From Acidimicrobiaceae bacterium (GTDB lineage Bacteria; Actinomycetota; Acidimicrobiia; Acidimicrobiales; RAAP-2), in NCBI GenBank assembly GCA_003158855.1, contig PMLJ01000014.1, positions 220,693-284,692 on the forward strand: a DNA stretch of 64,000 nt, read 5' to 3'. Shown piece by piece: positions 26,012 through 35,046 of the stretch (position 1 is its first letter; each line of letters opens with the position of its first letter). Made by a program: the position numbers and the translations under genes. Under the pieces are notes generated by a model, which saw only the letters and a list, made by a program, of their open reading frames with translations, did no database searches and was not told the DNA's origin.

Positions 26012-26941
26012 ATGGAGATTCGCCAACTTGAAGCGCTCGTCGGCATTGCCGATCACGGCACCTTCTCGAGTGCCGCCGAGGCGCTCGGCACCGTGCAATC
26101 GAATATCTCCAACCGCATTGCACGCCTCGAGAGTGAACTCGCGACCGAACTGGTCGACCGCTCCTCGGGCGCGCTCACCGAATCAGGGGGTGTGGTCGTC
26201 GACCGCTCGCGGCGCATCCTGGCCGAATTGGCGGCCATTGCGGCCGACATCTCAGAGTTGAACGCCGACATACGAGGGAAGGTCTCTCTCGGCATGATAG
26301 GTACGGCGGGCCGGTGGATCGTTCCCCTGCTCCTCGAGGCGCAGCGTTCCCGGTACCCCCACATCGCGCTTCGAATCACCGAAGGGACCAACTCGGTCAT
26401 CGAGCCCCAACTAGTCAACGGCCAGCTCGACATCGCCGTGCTCGCCTGGCCAGTGCTGGCGCCGGAGCTCGTCGAGGTGCATCTGTTCAAGGAGGACCTC
26501 GTCCTCATCGTGGAAAAGACCCATCCACTTGCTCAGGGAGGCGACACGGTCACCTTCGAGACCTTGTCCCACTTCGAGTTGTTGCTCCCGTTCCCCGGAA
26601 CGCCGATTCGCCGCGAGATCGACGAGGCCGCCCGCGCTCAGGGAATCGAGCTTCGCCCCATCATCGAGCTCGACGGACTTCGCACCATCGCCTCGCTCAC
26701 CTTCGACGGCCACGGACCGTCGATACTTCCCGCCACCATGCTTTCGGCGCACCTTCGCGACAAGTTCACCGCGGTGAAGATCGACGGCATATCGCAGCGG
26801 CGCGTCAGCATCGTGACTCGCCGGTTCGGATTCCCGGCGGCCCCCGTGCGTGCGATCCAGGCGCTGCTCCTCGATGTCGTGGAGGGCGCGGTGACGACTC
26901 CCGAGGGCGTGTTCGTCCCGACCAACCCCCCTCTGCAATAG
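26012..26941 (+). CDS. LysR-family transcriptional regulator
   Basis: 309 residues. The N-terminal winged helix-turn-helix runs from MEIRQLEALVGIADHGTFSS through AAEALGTVQSNISNRIARLE, followed by an effector-binding periplasmic-protein-like domain (about 90-295). Effector unknown. It heads a five-gene same-strand run (glycosylase, M20 peptidase, thioredoxin-fold reductase, dienelactone hydrolase). It is divergent from murT, with shared upstream repeats that it may bind. Confidence 0.95.
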   Translation: MEIRQLEALVGIADHGTFSSAAEALGTVQSNISNRIARLESELATELVDRSSGALTESGGVVVDRSRRILAELAAIAADISELNADIRGKVSLGMIGTAGRWIVPLLLEAQRSRYPHIALRITEGTNSVIEPQLVNGQLDIAVLAWPVLAPELVEVHLFKEDLVLIVEKTHPLAQGGDTVTFETLSHFELLLPFPGTPIRREIDEAARAQGIELRPIIELDGLRTIASLTFDGHGPSILPATMLSAHLRDKFTAVKIDGISQRRVSIVTRRFGFPAAPVRAIQALLLDVVEGAVTTPEGVFVPTNPPLQ

Positions 26942-26949
26942 TTCAGGGC

Positions 26950-27579
26950 GTGACTTCAACTTCACGTGACGAGATCGCCCGTGCCATTGCCAAACGCGAC
27001 AGGGCGTTTCGACGTGTCGTGCTCCACGCCGGGAAACCACCCGCTCGACGCAATGCCCGCGTCGAGGAGCGCTTTCCCTCCCTGGCGCGCTCCATCGTCT
27101 TTCAACTCCTCGCGACGTCGGCCGCCACCACCATCCACGCGCGCGTGACGCAGGCCTGCGGCGGCGCCGTGAGTGTCGACTCGATCCTCCAGACCGGCTA
27201 CGACGATCTGAAATCTGCTGGCCTTTCTCGAACCAAGGCCGAGGCCATCATCGATCTGGCAGAGCACGTACGAGACCGGCGGGTCGACGTCGCCCGACAC
27301 GGGCGCATGAGTGACGCCGAGATAGCCAACGAGGTCACCGCCGTTCGCGGGATCGGACCCTGGACCGCCCAGATGTACCTGATGAACACGATGGCCCGGC
27401 CCGACGTCTGGCCCGTCGGCGATTTCGGGGTTCGCAACGGATGGAGCATCCTTCACGATCTCAACGAGATGATCAGCGAGACCGAACTTCGACGCGCGGG
27501 TGAGATGTTCGAGGGGATGCGTACCGAGGTCGCTTGGTACTGCTGGCAGGCCGTCCATCTCCAGCGCCTCGCAAAGTAA
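26950..27579 (+). CDS. DNA-3-methyladenine glycosylase (AlkA/HhH-GPD family)
   Basis: 209 residues from the GTG at 26950; the longer frame runs back through lysR and is shadow. HhH-GPD hallmarks: SIVFQLLATSAATTIHARV, the hairpin LSRTKAEAIIDLAEHV, AVRGIGPWTAQMYLM, and the catalytic aspartate in WPVGDFGVRNG. No iron-sulfur cysteine cluster is present, which fits the AlkA branch that removes alkylated bases. It begins nine bases after lysR. Confidence 0.88.
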   Translation: MTSTSRDEIARAIAKRDRAFRRVVLHAGKPPARRNARVEERFPSLARSIVFQLLATSAATTIHARVTQACGGAVSVDSILQTGYDDLKSAGLSRTKAEAIIDLAEHVRDRRVDVARHGRMSDAEIANEVTAVRGIGPWTAQMYLMNTMARPDVWPVGDFGVRNGWSILHDLNEMISETELRRAGEMFEGMRTEVAWYCWQAVHLQRLAK

Positions 27580-27589
27580 CCTCGAGTTC

Positions 27590-28993
27590 GTGCCCCCGAT
27601 CTCCCTGAGCGACTTCGAACGCGACGCTTTGGAGGCCCTGACCGCCTACGCCGCCATCCCGTGCCTCTCTCCGATGTTCGACGACCAGTGGGAGCGCAGC
27701 GGCTACATCGACCAGGCCGTCGAGCTCTTGGCCGACTGGGCGCGCGCGAGGACGCTCGCCGACTTCGACGTCTCGATCCACCGCCTCGTGGGTCGTTCCC
27801 CCATGCTCTGCGTCACCGTCGAGTCAACGGGCACCCCGTCGGGCACGGCCGTCCTGTACGGGCACCTCGACAAGCAGCCACCCCTGGGCGCCTGGTCCGA
27901 GGGCCTCGGTCCCTTCGCGCCGGTACGTCGCGGCGACCGGCTGTACGCCCGGGGAGTCGCGGACGACGGCTACTCCATCTTCTCGGCATTGCTCGCGATC
28001 GAGGCGATGGAGTCGAACAACGTCGCCCACAGCCGCTGCGTCGTCCTCATCGAGGCGAGCGAGGAGAGCGGCAGCCCCGACCTCGAGGCGTATCTCGATC
28101 ACCTCACTGAGCACCTGGGCGACGTGGAGCTCATGATCTGCCTGGATTCAGGCGGACTCACCTACGACCGTCTTTGGCTCACGACGTCGCTTCGCGGCAT
28201 CGTCAATGTCGTGGTCACCCTGAACGTGCTGACCCAGGGACTCCACAGCGGTTCGGTGAGCGGTGTCGTGCCCTCGTCGTTTCGACTGCTTCGCCAGATG
28301 CTCGATCGGGTGGAGGACTCGAGCACCGGTGAGATTCTTGTTGAGGAGCTGTACGCCGAGATCCCCGCTGAACACGTGGCGGCGGCGAAGGCGGTCGCCG
28401 CCGAGTTCGGCGACCTCCTCGCTGACGGCCTGCCCACGGTCGACGGCGTCACGCTGATGGGTATCTCCGCCGCTGATCGCGTTCTTCGAAGCACCTGGCA
28501 CCCCACGCTCTCGGTGGTGGGCATGGGCGGGATCCCAGAGCCGGAGATCGCGGGCAACGTGCTTCGCCCCTACACGACGGCGGTCCTCTCGTTTCGCCTG
28601 CCGCCCAACGTCGACGCGCACACTGCCGCGGCGGCGATCGCCGAGGCGCTTCGCACCGATGCCCCGCCCTCATCGGTCGTCACGATCTCCCAGGCGGCGA
28701 ACGGATGGATGAGTCCCCCCCTGAAGCCGTGGCTGCGCAACGCGCTGAACGACGCGTCGCAGAAGGCCTTCGGCCGGGCGCCGGGCTTTTGCGGCGAAGG
28801 CGGCTCCATCCCGTTTCTCGCGTCGCTCGCCACGCGATACCCCGACGTGCAGTTCGTCGCGACCGGCGTGCTCGGCCCCGAGTCGAACGCTCACGGTATC
28901 AACGAAATGCTGGATCTGCCAATGGCGGTGGGAGTCACCAATGCAGTCATTACCGTATTAAGTGCCTACGCCGAGAAGAAGGACCGAACATGA
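27590..28993 (+). CDS. M20-family metallopeptidase (dipeptidase-like)
   Basis: 467 residues, GTG start 11 bases after the glycosylase stop. Zinc-site segments in order: LYGHLDKQPPLGAW, YARGVADDGYSIFSALLAIE, the general base pair in EASEESGSPDLEAYL, CLDSGGL, and the last ligand region FCGEGGSIPFL. A dimerisation domain interrupts it at about 200-320. This is the CNDP/ArgE-like subgroup; substrate probably a dipeptide or acylated amino acid. Its TGA overlaps the next ATG. Confidence 0.9.
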   Translation: MPPISLSDFERDALEALTAYAAIPCLSPMFDDQWERSGYIDQAVELLADWARARTLADFDVSIHRLVGRSPMLCVTVESTGTPSGTAVLYGHLDKQPPLGAWSEGLGPFAPVRRGDRLYARGVADDGYSIFSALLAIEAMESNNVAHSRCVVLIEASEESGSPDLEAYLDHLTEHLGDVELMICLDSGGLTYDRLWLTTSLRGIVNVVVTLNVLTQGLHSGSVSGVVPSSFRLLRQMLDRVEDSSTGEILVEELYAEIPAEHVAAAKAVAAEFGDLLADGLPTVDGVTLMGISAADRVLRSTWHPTLSVVGMGGIPEPEIAGNVLRPYTTAVLSFRLPPNVDAHTAAAAIAEALRTDAPPSSVVTISQAANGWMSPPLKPWLRNALNDASQKAFGRAPGFCGEGGSIPFLASLATRYPDVQFVATGVLGPESNAHGINEMLDLPMAVGVTNAVITVLSAYAEKKDRT

Positions 28994-29592
28994 CACAAAA
29001 AGTTGACCTATGGGTGGACCCCGCGTGTCCGTGGGCCTGGATCACGTCGAGGTGGCTCCTCGAAGCCAAGAAGGTCCGCGACATCGACGTTGACTTCCAC
29101 GTCATGAGCCTCGCGGTCCTCAACGAAGGTCGTGACATGCCTTCGGAGTACGACGAGTTCCTGCAGCAGGCGTGGGCACCCGTGCGCGTCCTCATCGCCG
29201 CCGAAGAGCGCCACGGCCACGCCGTCGTCGAACCCCTGTATTCAGCCATGGGCACGCGCTTGCACGTGAAGGGCGAGAAGGACAACGATGAGGTGATCGC
29301 CAACTCGCTTGCCGACGCCGGGCTCGAGGCGGACCTCGCGCAAGCGGCGGCCAGCACGAAATTTGACGAAGCCCTGCGCGCGAGCCACCACGCCGGCATG
29401 GATCCCGTGGGCTTCGACGTCGGCACGCCGGTGATCCACATCGGCGAGGTCGCCATCTTCGGTCCGGTCGTCACCCCGGCGCCCAAGGGCGAGGCGGCTG
29501 GCAGACTCTATGACGGCGTCCTCGCGGTTGCGAGCACGCCGGGCTTCTACGAACTCAAGCGATCTCGAACAGAAGGACCGGCATTCGAATGA
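28990..29592 (+). CDS. DsbA-fold mycothiol-dependent reductase homologue (Rv2466c-like)
   Basis: 200 residues, closely resembling the Rv2466c family across its length (SRWLLEAKKVRDIDVDFHV, APVRVLIAAEERHG, SHHAGMDPVGFDVGTP). The active site is CPWA (Cys13-Ala16), where Rv2466c, as I recall it, has CPWC, so only the nucleophilic cysteine remains; a monothiol mechanism with mycothiol is possible. ATGA overlaps join it to genes on both sides. With mshC in the same window this supports mycothiol use. Confidence 0.85.
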   Translation: MTQKVDLWVDPACPWAWITSRWLLEAKKVRDIDVDFHVMSLAVLNEGRDMPSEYDEFLQQAWAPVRVLIAAEERHGHAVVEPLYSAMGTRLHVKGEKDNDEVIANSLADAGLEADLAQAAASTKFDEALRASHHAGMDPVGFDVGTPVIHIGEVAIFGPVVTPAPKGEAAGRLYDGVLAVASTPGFYELKRSRTEGPAFE

Positions 29593-30293
29593 CCACCCGT
29601 CTCGTACTCGACAATGGAACACCACTTCAGGTTGCGGGCGACGCGAACGCGCCCCACGCGATCATCGTGCTGCAAGAGGCCTTCGGCGTGAACGACCACA
29701 TCCGCTCGGTCACCGAGCGCTTCGCCGCGGCCGGTTACTACGCCGTGGCGCCGGAACTCTTTCACCGCACCGGATCCCAAGAGGTGGCCTACGACAACTT
29801 CCCCGAAGCGATGGGGGCAATGGCCGGGTTGTCCAAGGAGGGCCTCCAGGAGGACCTCATGGCTGGGTCAGCGTTCCTGAAGAAGGCGGGTTACGCGGAG
29901 TCCTCGACGTCCGTCGTCGGATACTGCATGGGTGGATCGGTGGCGTTCTTCGCGGCCACCCTCGGCATCGTCGGTGCCGCGGCGAGCTTCTACGGCGGCG
30001 GCGTGGAGACCGGCAGGTTCGGGCTCCCCTCGCTGCTCGAGCTGGCGCCACAGCTGAAGAGCGCGTGGATCGGACTCTACGGCGACCTCGACAAGGGCAT
30101 TCCCGTCGAGCAGGTCGAAGCCCTTCGAGCCGAGACCGCGAAGACGAGTTTGACCACCGAGATCGTGCGCTACGCCGATGCCGAGCACGGCTTCAACTGC
30201 GACGGCAGGCCGGCGGTCTTCAACGAGGCCGCCGCGAAGGACGCGCATCAGCGCACCCTGGACTTCTTCGCGGCGAATCTGACCTCGAAGTAG
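29589..30293 (+). CDS. Dienelactone hydrolase family protein
   Basis: 234 residues, alpha/beta hydrolase fold. The nucleophile elbow is GYCMGGSVAFF with Cys as nucleophile, as in dienelactone hydrolases. An upstream QEAFGVNDHIRSVTERFA segment supplies the conserved Glu, and DAEHGFNCDG holds the catalytic His near the C-terminus. It hydrolyses a lactone or ester, in aromatic catabolism for characterised members. Last gene of the lysR-led run. Confidence 0.9.
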   Translation: MTTRLVLDNGTPLQVAGDANAPHAIIVLQEAFGVNDHIRSVTERFAAAGYYAVAPELFHRTGSQEVAYDNFPEAMGAMAGLSKEGLQEDLMAGSAFLKKAGYAESSTSVVGYCMGGSVAFFAATLGIVGAAASFYGGGVETGRFGLPSLLELAPQLKSAWIGLYGDLDKGIPVEQVEALRAETAKTSLTTEIVRYADAEHGFNCDGRPAVFNEAAAKDAHQRTLDFFAANLTSK

Positions 30294-31493
30294 CTAGCTT
30301 CGCGGCACGTCCTTCCAGGCGACGGCCTTGTCGTTGCGCGGCTCACCCGCCAGCCCGAGGACGCGCTCGCCGATGATGTTGCGCATCACTTCGCTGGTGC
30401 CGCCCTCGATGGAGTTCGCGCGCATGCGGATGAAGGCCTTGCGCATGTCGCCGCCGGTCATCGCAGACTCGGTGGGGCGGACCTGGGGAAACCTCGAGGG
30501 GTACAGCATGCCCTCTGATCCCATGAGGTTGACGCACAACTCGCTCGTGCGCTGGTTCTCCTCGGCGAAGGCTAGTTTGGCGACCGATCCCTCGGGACCC
30601 GGGGTGCCGGCCTTGCGCAGGTCGTTCGCGCGCCAGTTGGTCAGTCGACCGACTTCGTTGCGCACCCACGCCTGCATCAGTTCGGAGCGCACGGCCATGG
30701 CGTGGGCATCGGTGCGTGCCGTCCAGCTCTTCTTCCAGATCTTCACGGCCTCGCCAATGAGGCCCGATCCGCGCGGGGGCACGGTGCCGCCGATCGAGAC
30801 GCGCTCGTTCATCAAAGTGGTGATCGAAACGCCCCAGCCTTCGCCCACGCCGCCGAGGCGACGGTTGTCCGGGATGCGCACCTCGTTGAAGAAACACTCG
30901 TTGAACTCCGCCTCGCCGGTTGCCTGGTACAGGGGGAGCACTTCGACGCCGGGCGCGCGCATGTCGACGAGGAACGCAGTGATGCCCTTGTGCTTGGGGA
31001 CATCGGGGTTGCTGCGCGCGATGAGCAACCCGTAGGACGCGACGTGCGCGAGCGTCGTCCACACCTTCTGCCCCGTGACGATCCACTCGTCGCCGTCGAG
31101 CACGGCTCGCGTGGCGAGCGCCGCGACGTCGGATCCGGCGCCGGGCTCCGAGAACAACTGGCACCAAATCTCCTCACCGGTGAAGAGCGGGCGCAGGAAC
31201 CGCTGCTTCTGCTCGTCGGTGCCGTGCGCGACGATGGTCGGAGCGCACATTCCGTAGCCAATGACGTTGCGTCCAGCCGCCGAGGGTACGCCCAGCTTCG
31301 ACAAGCGACGAAGCACGTAGAGCTGCTCGGCGGGGCTGGCTCCGAGACCGCCGAGGCCGACCGGGAAGTGGGCCCACGCGAGACCGCGGTCGAACTGCGC
31401 GCCGAGAAAGGCGACCGGGTCCGTTGACTCCGGGGGGAATTCGGCGACTAGGCCGTCAATCAGTTGATCAATCTCTGCTTCACTCGTGGCCAC
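30294..31493 (-). CDS. Acyl-CoA dehydrogenase
   Basis: 399 residues. Characteristic segments are QLFSEPGAGSDVAALATRA, the FAD-binding VTGQKVWTTLAHVASYGLLI, and near the C-terminus RMRANSIEGGTSEVMRNIIGERVLGL. It oxidises an acyl-CoA to the enoyl form with FAD. The GTG at 31493 has a strong ribosome binding site (AAAGGAG), which decides the start against the ATG 18 bases upstream. It converges with the hydrolase gene with no gap between the stops. Confidence 0.93.
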   Translation of the reverse strand: MATSEAEIDQLIDGLVAEFPPESTDPVAFLGAQFDRGLAWAHFPVGLGGLGASPAEQLYVLRRLSKLGVPSAAGRNVIGYGMCAPTIVAHGTDEQKQRFLRPLFTGEEIWCQLFSEPGAGSDVAALATRAVLDGDEWIVTGQKVWTTLAHVASYGLLIARSNPDVPKHKGITAFLVDMRAPGVEVLPLYQATGEAEFNECFFNEVRIPDNRRLGGVGEGWGVSITTLMNERVSIGGTVPPRGSGLIGEAVKIWKKSWTARTDAHAMAVRSELMQAWVRNEVGRLTNWRANDLRKAGTPGPEGSVAKLAFAEENQRTSELCVNLMGSEGMLYPSRFPQVRPTESAMTGGDMRKAFIRMRANSIEGGTSEVMRNIIGERVLGLAGEPRNDKAVAWKDVPRS

Positions 31494-31584
31494 GTGATCT
31501 CCTTTGTGCAAACCCGACGCTAGCGAATATTTGGCAGCAATCGAAGCGTGCTCTTCGCCTACGTGGCTGGACTAAAAAGGTGAG

Positions 31585-32322
31585 GTGAAAACTCCCAGGA
31601 TTCTCGCCACCTCGGGCGGCTTCGTCGCCGGTCCCGTGCAGCAGTCGGTCCGCCTCGGCTCGATGCTCCTCGACGCGCTTTCCATGACCGACAGGGTTCG
31701 ACCCAAGGTCTGCCTCGTTCATACCGCGAGCGGCGACCCGAGCAGCTACTACGCCGCGTCCTACGAGGCGTTCAACGCAGCGGGCTGCGACGTCACCGAA
31801 CTGAAGCTGTTCCCACAGCCGTCGGCGGACCCCGAGGAGCGACTGGGCGCGAGCGACCTCGTCTGGGTCGGGGGCGGATCGGTGGCCAACCTGCTGAACC
31901 TTTGGCGACTCCACGGCGTCGACACCGCCATGCGCAGCGCGTGGGAGCTCGGCGTCATTCTTGGCGGCGTCTCGGCGGGCAGCCTGTGCTGGCACATCGG
32001 CGGCACGACCGACTCGTTCGGGCCCGAGCTCCAGCCGGTCACCAACGGCCTGGGCCTGCTCCCCTACGCCAACGGCGTCCACTACGACTCCGAGGCCGAG
32101 CGTCGTCCGCTCCTGCACCGGCTCATGGCAGAAGGAGTGCTCTCGCCCCTCGCCTACGCAACAGATGACCACGTCGGAATCTGGTACGAGAGCACCGAGG
32201 CTGCATCAGTCGTCGCCGACTCGCCAATCTCGCCGCTGGACGGACCGGCGGCGTACAAGGTGGAACTGGTGAGGGGCGAAATCGTCGAAACCCGCTACGG
32301 CGTGGGCGCCAACTTCTCCTAG
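31585..32322 (+). CDS. Peptidase E-like (family S51) serine hydrolase
   Basis: 245 residues, GTG start preceded by AAAAAGGTGAG. The nucleophile elbow is LGGVSAGSLCWH, with WVGGGSVANLLNLWR ahead of it; both are standard for the dipeptidase E/cyanophycinase-like family. The full-length family plan is visible. Target dipeptides (aspartyl in known PepE) are inferred. Its stop overlaps the trpG stop on the other strand through CTAG. Confidence 0.85.
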   Translation: MKTPRILATSGGFVAGPVQQSVRLGSMLLDALSMTDRVRPKVCLVHTASGDPSSYYAASYEAFNAAGCDVTELKLFPQPSADPEERLGASDLVWVGGGSVANLLNLWRLHGVDTAMRSAWELGVILGGVSAGSLCWHIGGTTDSFGPELQPVTNGLGLLPYANGVHYDSEAERRPLLHRLMAEGVLSPLAYATDDHVGIWYESTEAASVVADSPISPLDGPAAYKVELVRGEIVETRYGVGANFS

Positions 32323-32993
32323 CTCGTCGCGGCCTTCGGGCTCGGCAGCGCTCGGCGTATCGCGTTGCTGCGCTGGTTGAGCTCCTTCGCGCGCGACAAC
32401 GCCTCGCGCGAGCCGCACGTCGTGAGCCAGTTGGCGAGCAGCAGGTAGCCGTCCTCGGTGAGAACCGACTCTGGATGGAACTGGACGCCTTCGAGCGCCA
32501 AGGTGCGATGGCGAATGCCCATGACCAGGCCGCCCGCGCGGGCCGTCACCTCGAAGTCATCGCCCAGCGACGACTCGGCCACCACCAACGAGTGGTAGCG
32601 GCCGGCGATCAGGGGCGCTGGGAGGCCCGCGAAGACGCCGTGCCCCTCATGGTCGACCAGGCTCGATCTCCCGTGCACCAACTCTGGAGCCGGCACCACT
32701 TGGGCCCCGTATGCCTCCCCAAGCGCCTGGTGCCCGAGGCAGATCCCGAGCATCGGAATGCGGTTCGCGCCGCAGTACTGGATGATCTCGATGCAGTTGC
32801 CGGCGCTCTTCGGGTAACCGGGCCCCGGCGAGACCAGAACCCCGTCATAGTGCGCGTGCTCAAGGTCGACCGCCGACACTTTGTCGTTTCGCAGGACGGT
32901 GACGGTCGCTCCCAACTCGGCGAGGTACTGCACCAGGTTGTACACGAACGAGTCGTAGTTATCAACGACCAGGATCGAGGGGCCGACTGTCAT
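32319..32993 (-). CDS. trpG: Anthranilate/aminodeoxychorismate synthase glutaminase subunit (TrpG/PabA)
   Basis: 224 residues, class I glutamine amidotransferase: ILVVDNYDSFVYNLVQYL, LVSPGPGYPKSAG, nucleophile GICLGHQALGEA, and His-Glu in GVQFHPESVLTEDGY. It provides ammonia for anthranilate, or in amphibolic versions 4-amino-4-deoxychorismate. Divergent from trpE with 46 bp between starts, unlike the usual co-directional trpE-trpG order, so dual use with PabB cannot be excluded. Confidence 0.9.
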   Translation of the reverse strand: MTVGPSILVVDNYDSFVYNLVQYLAELGATVTVLRNDKVSAVDLEHAHYDGVLVSPGPGYPKSAGNCIEIIQYCGANRIPMLGICLGHQALGEAYGAQVVPAPELVHGRSSLVDHEGHGVFAGLPAPLIAGRYHSLVVAESSLGDDFEVTARAGGLVMGIRHRTLALEGVQFHPESVLTEDGYLLLANWLTTCGSREALSRAKELNQRSNAIRRALPSPKAATS

Positions 32994-33039
32994 GAATGCA
33001 TTCTACGGAGTTCGCCCGCAGAGTTACTAGCCTTGATTG

Positions 33040-34566
33040 ATGGACGCCAGCGACCTGCATGATTTCCTCGCCCACGTCAGCGACGGATTCAACGTCGTTC
33101 CCTTGCACGTGACGCTCCAGCTCGACCGCGAGACTCCCGTTTCGCTCTACCAGCGCTTCGGTGACGGACGCGCCATCTTTCTGCTGGAGAGCGCCGCGCT
33201 CGGCGATGACACCGGGCGCTACTCGTTCATAGGCCTCGACCGCAGTTGGCGGGTACTCGGTGAAGGCTCCACCACCGTCGTGGAAGGGACCTCCGCCGAG
33301 ATCGGCAAAGCGGGCCCGCTCGAGACGATCCGGGCGCTGCTCAAGAGGTATCGAACCTACGAGCCGCCGGAGCTCCCGAGTTTCTTCGGGGGCGCCGTGG
33401 GCTTTGTCACCTACGACTACGTCCGACGGCTCGAGAAACTGCCGAGGCCGCCCGTGAGCCACATGTGGCCGGACGTGGACTTCTCCTTTCCCGGGGCGGT
33501 GCTTATCTGCGACCACTTGCGACATTCGACCACCGTCGTCGTGAATGCCATCATCGAAGAGGGCGACGATCCAGAGAACGTCTTCCACGAGACCCGCCGT
33601 CGGCTCGATGAGATCGTGGAGGTCCTGTTTTCACCGGTGGAGACTCGCGATCCCGCGACCGAGCAACTGGTGGCGACCGCGCCCTCGATGCGCGCGAAGA
33701 TTGACATCCGCTCGATCGCGGCGGGCCTCTCCAACTTCACGCGCGAAGAGTACGGCGCGGTGGTGGAACGAGCCAAGGAGCACATCTACGCGGGCGACAT
33801 ATTCCAGGTGGTACCGAGCCAGCAGTTCCGCCGGCCCACCAGGGTGAACCCGCTCACGCTCTACCGCGTGCTGCGCTCGCTCAACCCCTCTCCCTACATG
33901 TACCTCCTCGACGGCGGGGACGCCCAGATTGTCGGGGCGTCACCCGAGATGTTGGTGCGTGTCCAAAACGGCATCGTCAGCACCCGCCCGATCGCGGGCA
34001 CCCGTCCCCGGGGAGCGAACGAGGCCGAGGACCTGGCTCTCGAGAAGGAGATTCTCAACGACGAGAAGGAGATCGCCGAGCACGTGATGCTCGTCGACCT
34101 TGGTCGAAACGACGTCGGCCGCGTGGCGGCGCCGGGCACGGTGAGAGTTGAGCGACTCGCCCGCGTGGAGCGCTTCTCCCACCTCATGCACCTCGTCTCC
34201 CAGGTCAACGGCGAATTGGCGCCCGGACTCGACGCCTTCGACGCCTTCAACGCGCTCTTCCCCGCGGGAACGCTGAGCGGCGCGCCGAAGGTGCGGGCCA
34301 TGGAACTCATCGACGAGTTCGAGCCGGTCCATCGAGGACCCTACGGCGGAGCCGTCGGCTACTTCTCCTTGAACGGCGACGCCGACTTCGCCATCACGAT
34401 CCGGACGATTTCGATCCGCGACGGTTTCGCTACGGTCCAGGCCGGGGGCGGCGTGGTCGCCGACAGCCAGCCCGACTTCGAGTACCAGGAGTGCATCAAC
34501 AAGGCCTCGGCTCCCCTGCTGGCCCTCGAAATCGTCGACCCTCTCGACGGAGCCGCGAAGCCGTAA
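33040..34566 (+). CDS. trpE: Anthranilate synthase component I
   Basis: 508 residues. The N-terminal domain carries the inhibitor-site region (ESAALGDDTGRYSFIGLD). The catalytic chorismate-binding half has GDIFQVVPSQQF, STRPIAGTRPRGAN, EHVMLVDLGRNDVGRV, PAGTLSGAPKVRAMELIDE and GGVVADSQPDFEYQEC. PIAGTRPRG is typical of TrpE rather than PabB. It makes anthranilate from chorismate with TrpG. An in-frame TTG just ahead of the ATG is not needed. Confidence 0.95.
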   Translation: MDASDLHDFLAHVSDGFNVVPLHVTLQLDRETPVSLYQRFGDGRAIFLLESAALGDDTGRYSFIGLDRSWRVLGEGSTTVVEGTSAEIGKAGPLETIRALLKRYRTYEPPELPSFFGGAVGFVTYDYVRRLEKLPRPPVSHMWPDVDFSFPGAVLICDHLRHSTTVVVNAIIEEGDDPENVFHETRRRLDEIVEVLFSPVETRDPATEQLVATAPSMRAKIDIRSIAAGLSNFTREEYGAVVERAKEHIYAGDIFQVVPSQQFRRPTRVNPLTLYRVLRSLNPSPYMYLLDGGDAQIVGASPEMLVRVQNGIVSTRPIAGTRPRGANEAEDLALEKEILNDEKEIAEHVMLVDLGRNDVGRVAAPGTVRVERLARVERFSHLMHLVSQVNGELAPGLDAFDAFNALFPAGTLSGAPKVRAMELIDEFEPVHRGPYGGAVGYFSLNGDADFAITIRTISIRDGFATVQAGGGVVADSQPDFEYQECINKASAPLLALEIVDPLDGAAKP

Positions 34567-34644
34567 TCAAGGCTTGAAGGTTCGTCGCCTCCCCGAGGAA
34601 TCCCGCTCCGACGTTTTCAACTTTGACCTGTAAGGTTGAAACCA

Positions 34645-35046
34645 ATGACGCAGATGGGCGATTCGTACGACTTGACATTGGCCGCCGCCACGCTGCGTTC
34701 GAACACCTCCGACGTCCGCTTGCTCATGAAGGCCCTCTGTGACGAACTCGCCGATACCCTCGGGGACCGATTGAAGATTCAACGGGGCTCGGGACGCTTC
34801 AGCCGCTCCGAGACAATCTCATCAGTCCAGATCGCCATGGCCAACGACTCGTTCGAAGCGACGATTGAGGGTTCGACCGTGCGTTGCACGATCGGGCATG
34901 TCTCGGGAGGCATTCGAATACGCAGCGAGTCGGTCGACATGGACGCGTGGATAGTCCGGCTCCTGAAGGCCCTCCAGACCGAGGCCGCCCATAGCGACTC
35001 GGCCCGCCAAGCTCTCGAGAACATCGTCATTGGAGGAGCCACATGA
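34645..35046 (+). CDS. Small protein of unknown function, first gene of the YbjQ-like operon
   Basis: 133 residues, no membrane segment, no family recognised. It alternates predicted helices and strands: an N-terminal helical part (LRSNTSDVRLLMKALCDELA) is followed by a strand-rich middle (IQIAMAN-like, STVRCTIGHVSGGIRI) and a C-terminal helix. This could be a small substrate- or lipid-binding fold, but that is conjecture. It overlaps the next gene by ATGA, so it clearly belongs to the operon. Confidence 0.7.
   Translation: MTQMGDSYDLTLAAATLRSNTSDVRLLMKALCDELADTLGDRLKIQRGSGRFSRSETISSVQIAMANDSFEATIEGSTVRCTIGHVSGGIRIRSESVDMDAWIVRLLKALQTEAAHSDSARQALENIVIGGAT

Noticed and set aside
26314..26949. 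N-terminal extension of the glycosylase frame back through lysR
   Set aside because: It overlaps lysR in another frame, is Arg/His-rich, and the HhH-GPD protein begins naturally at the GTG at 26950.
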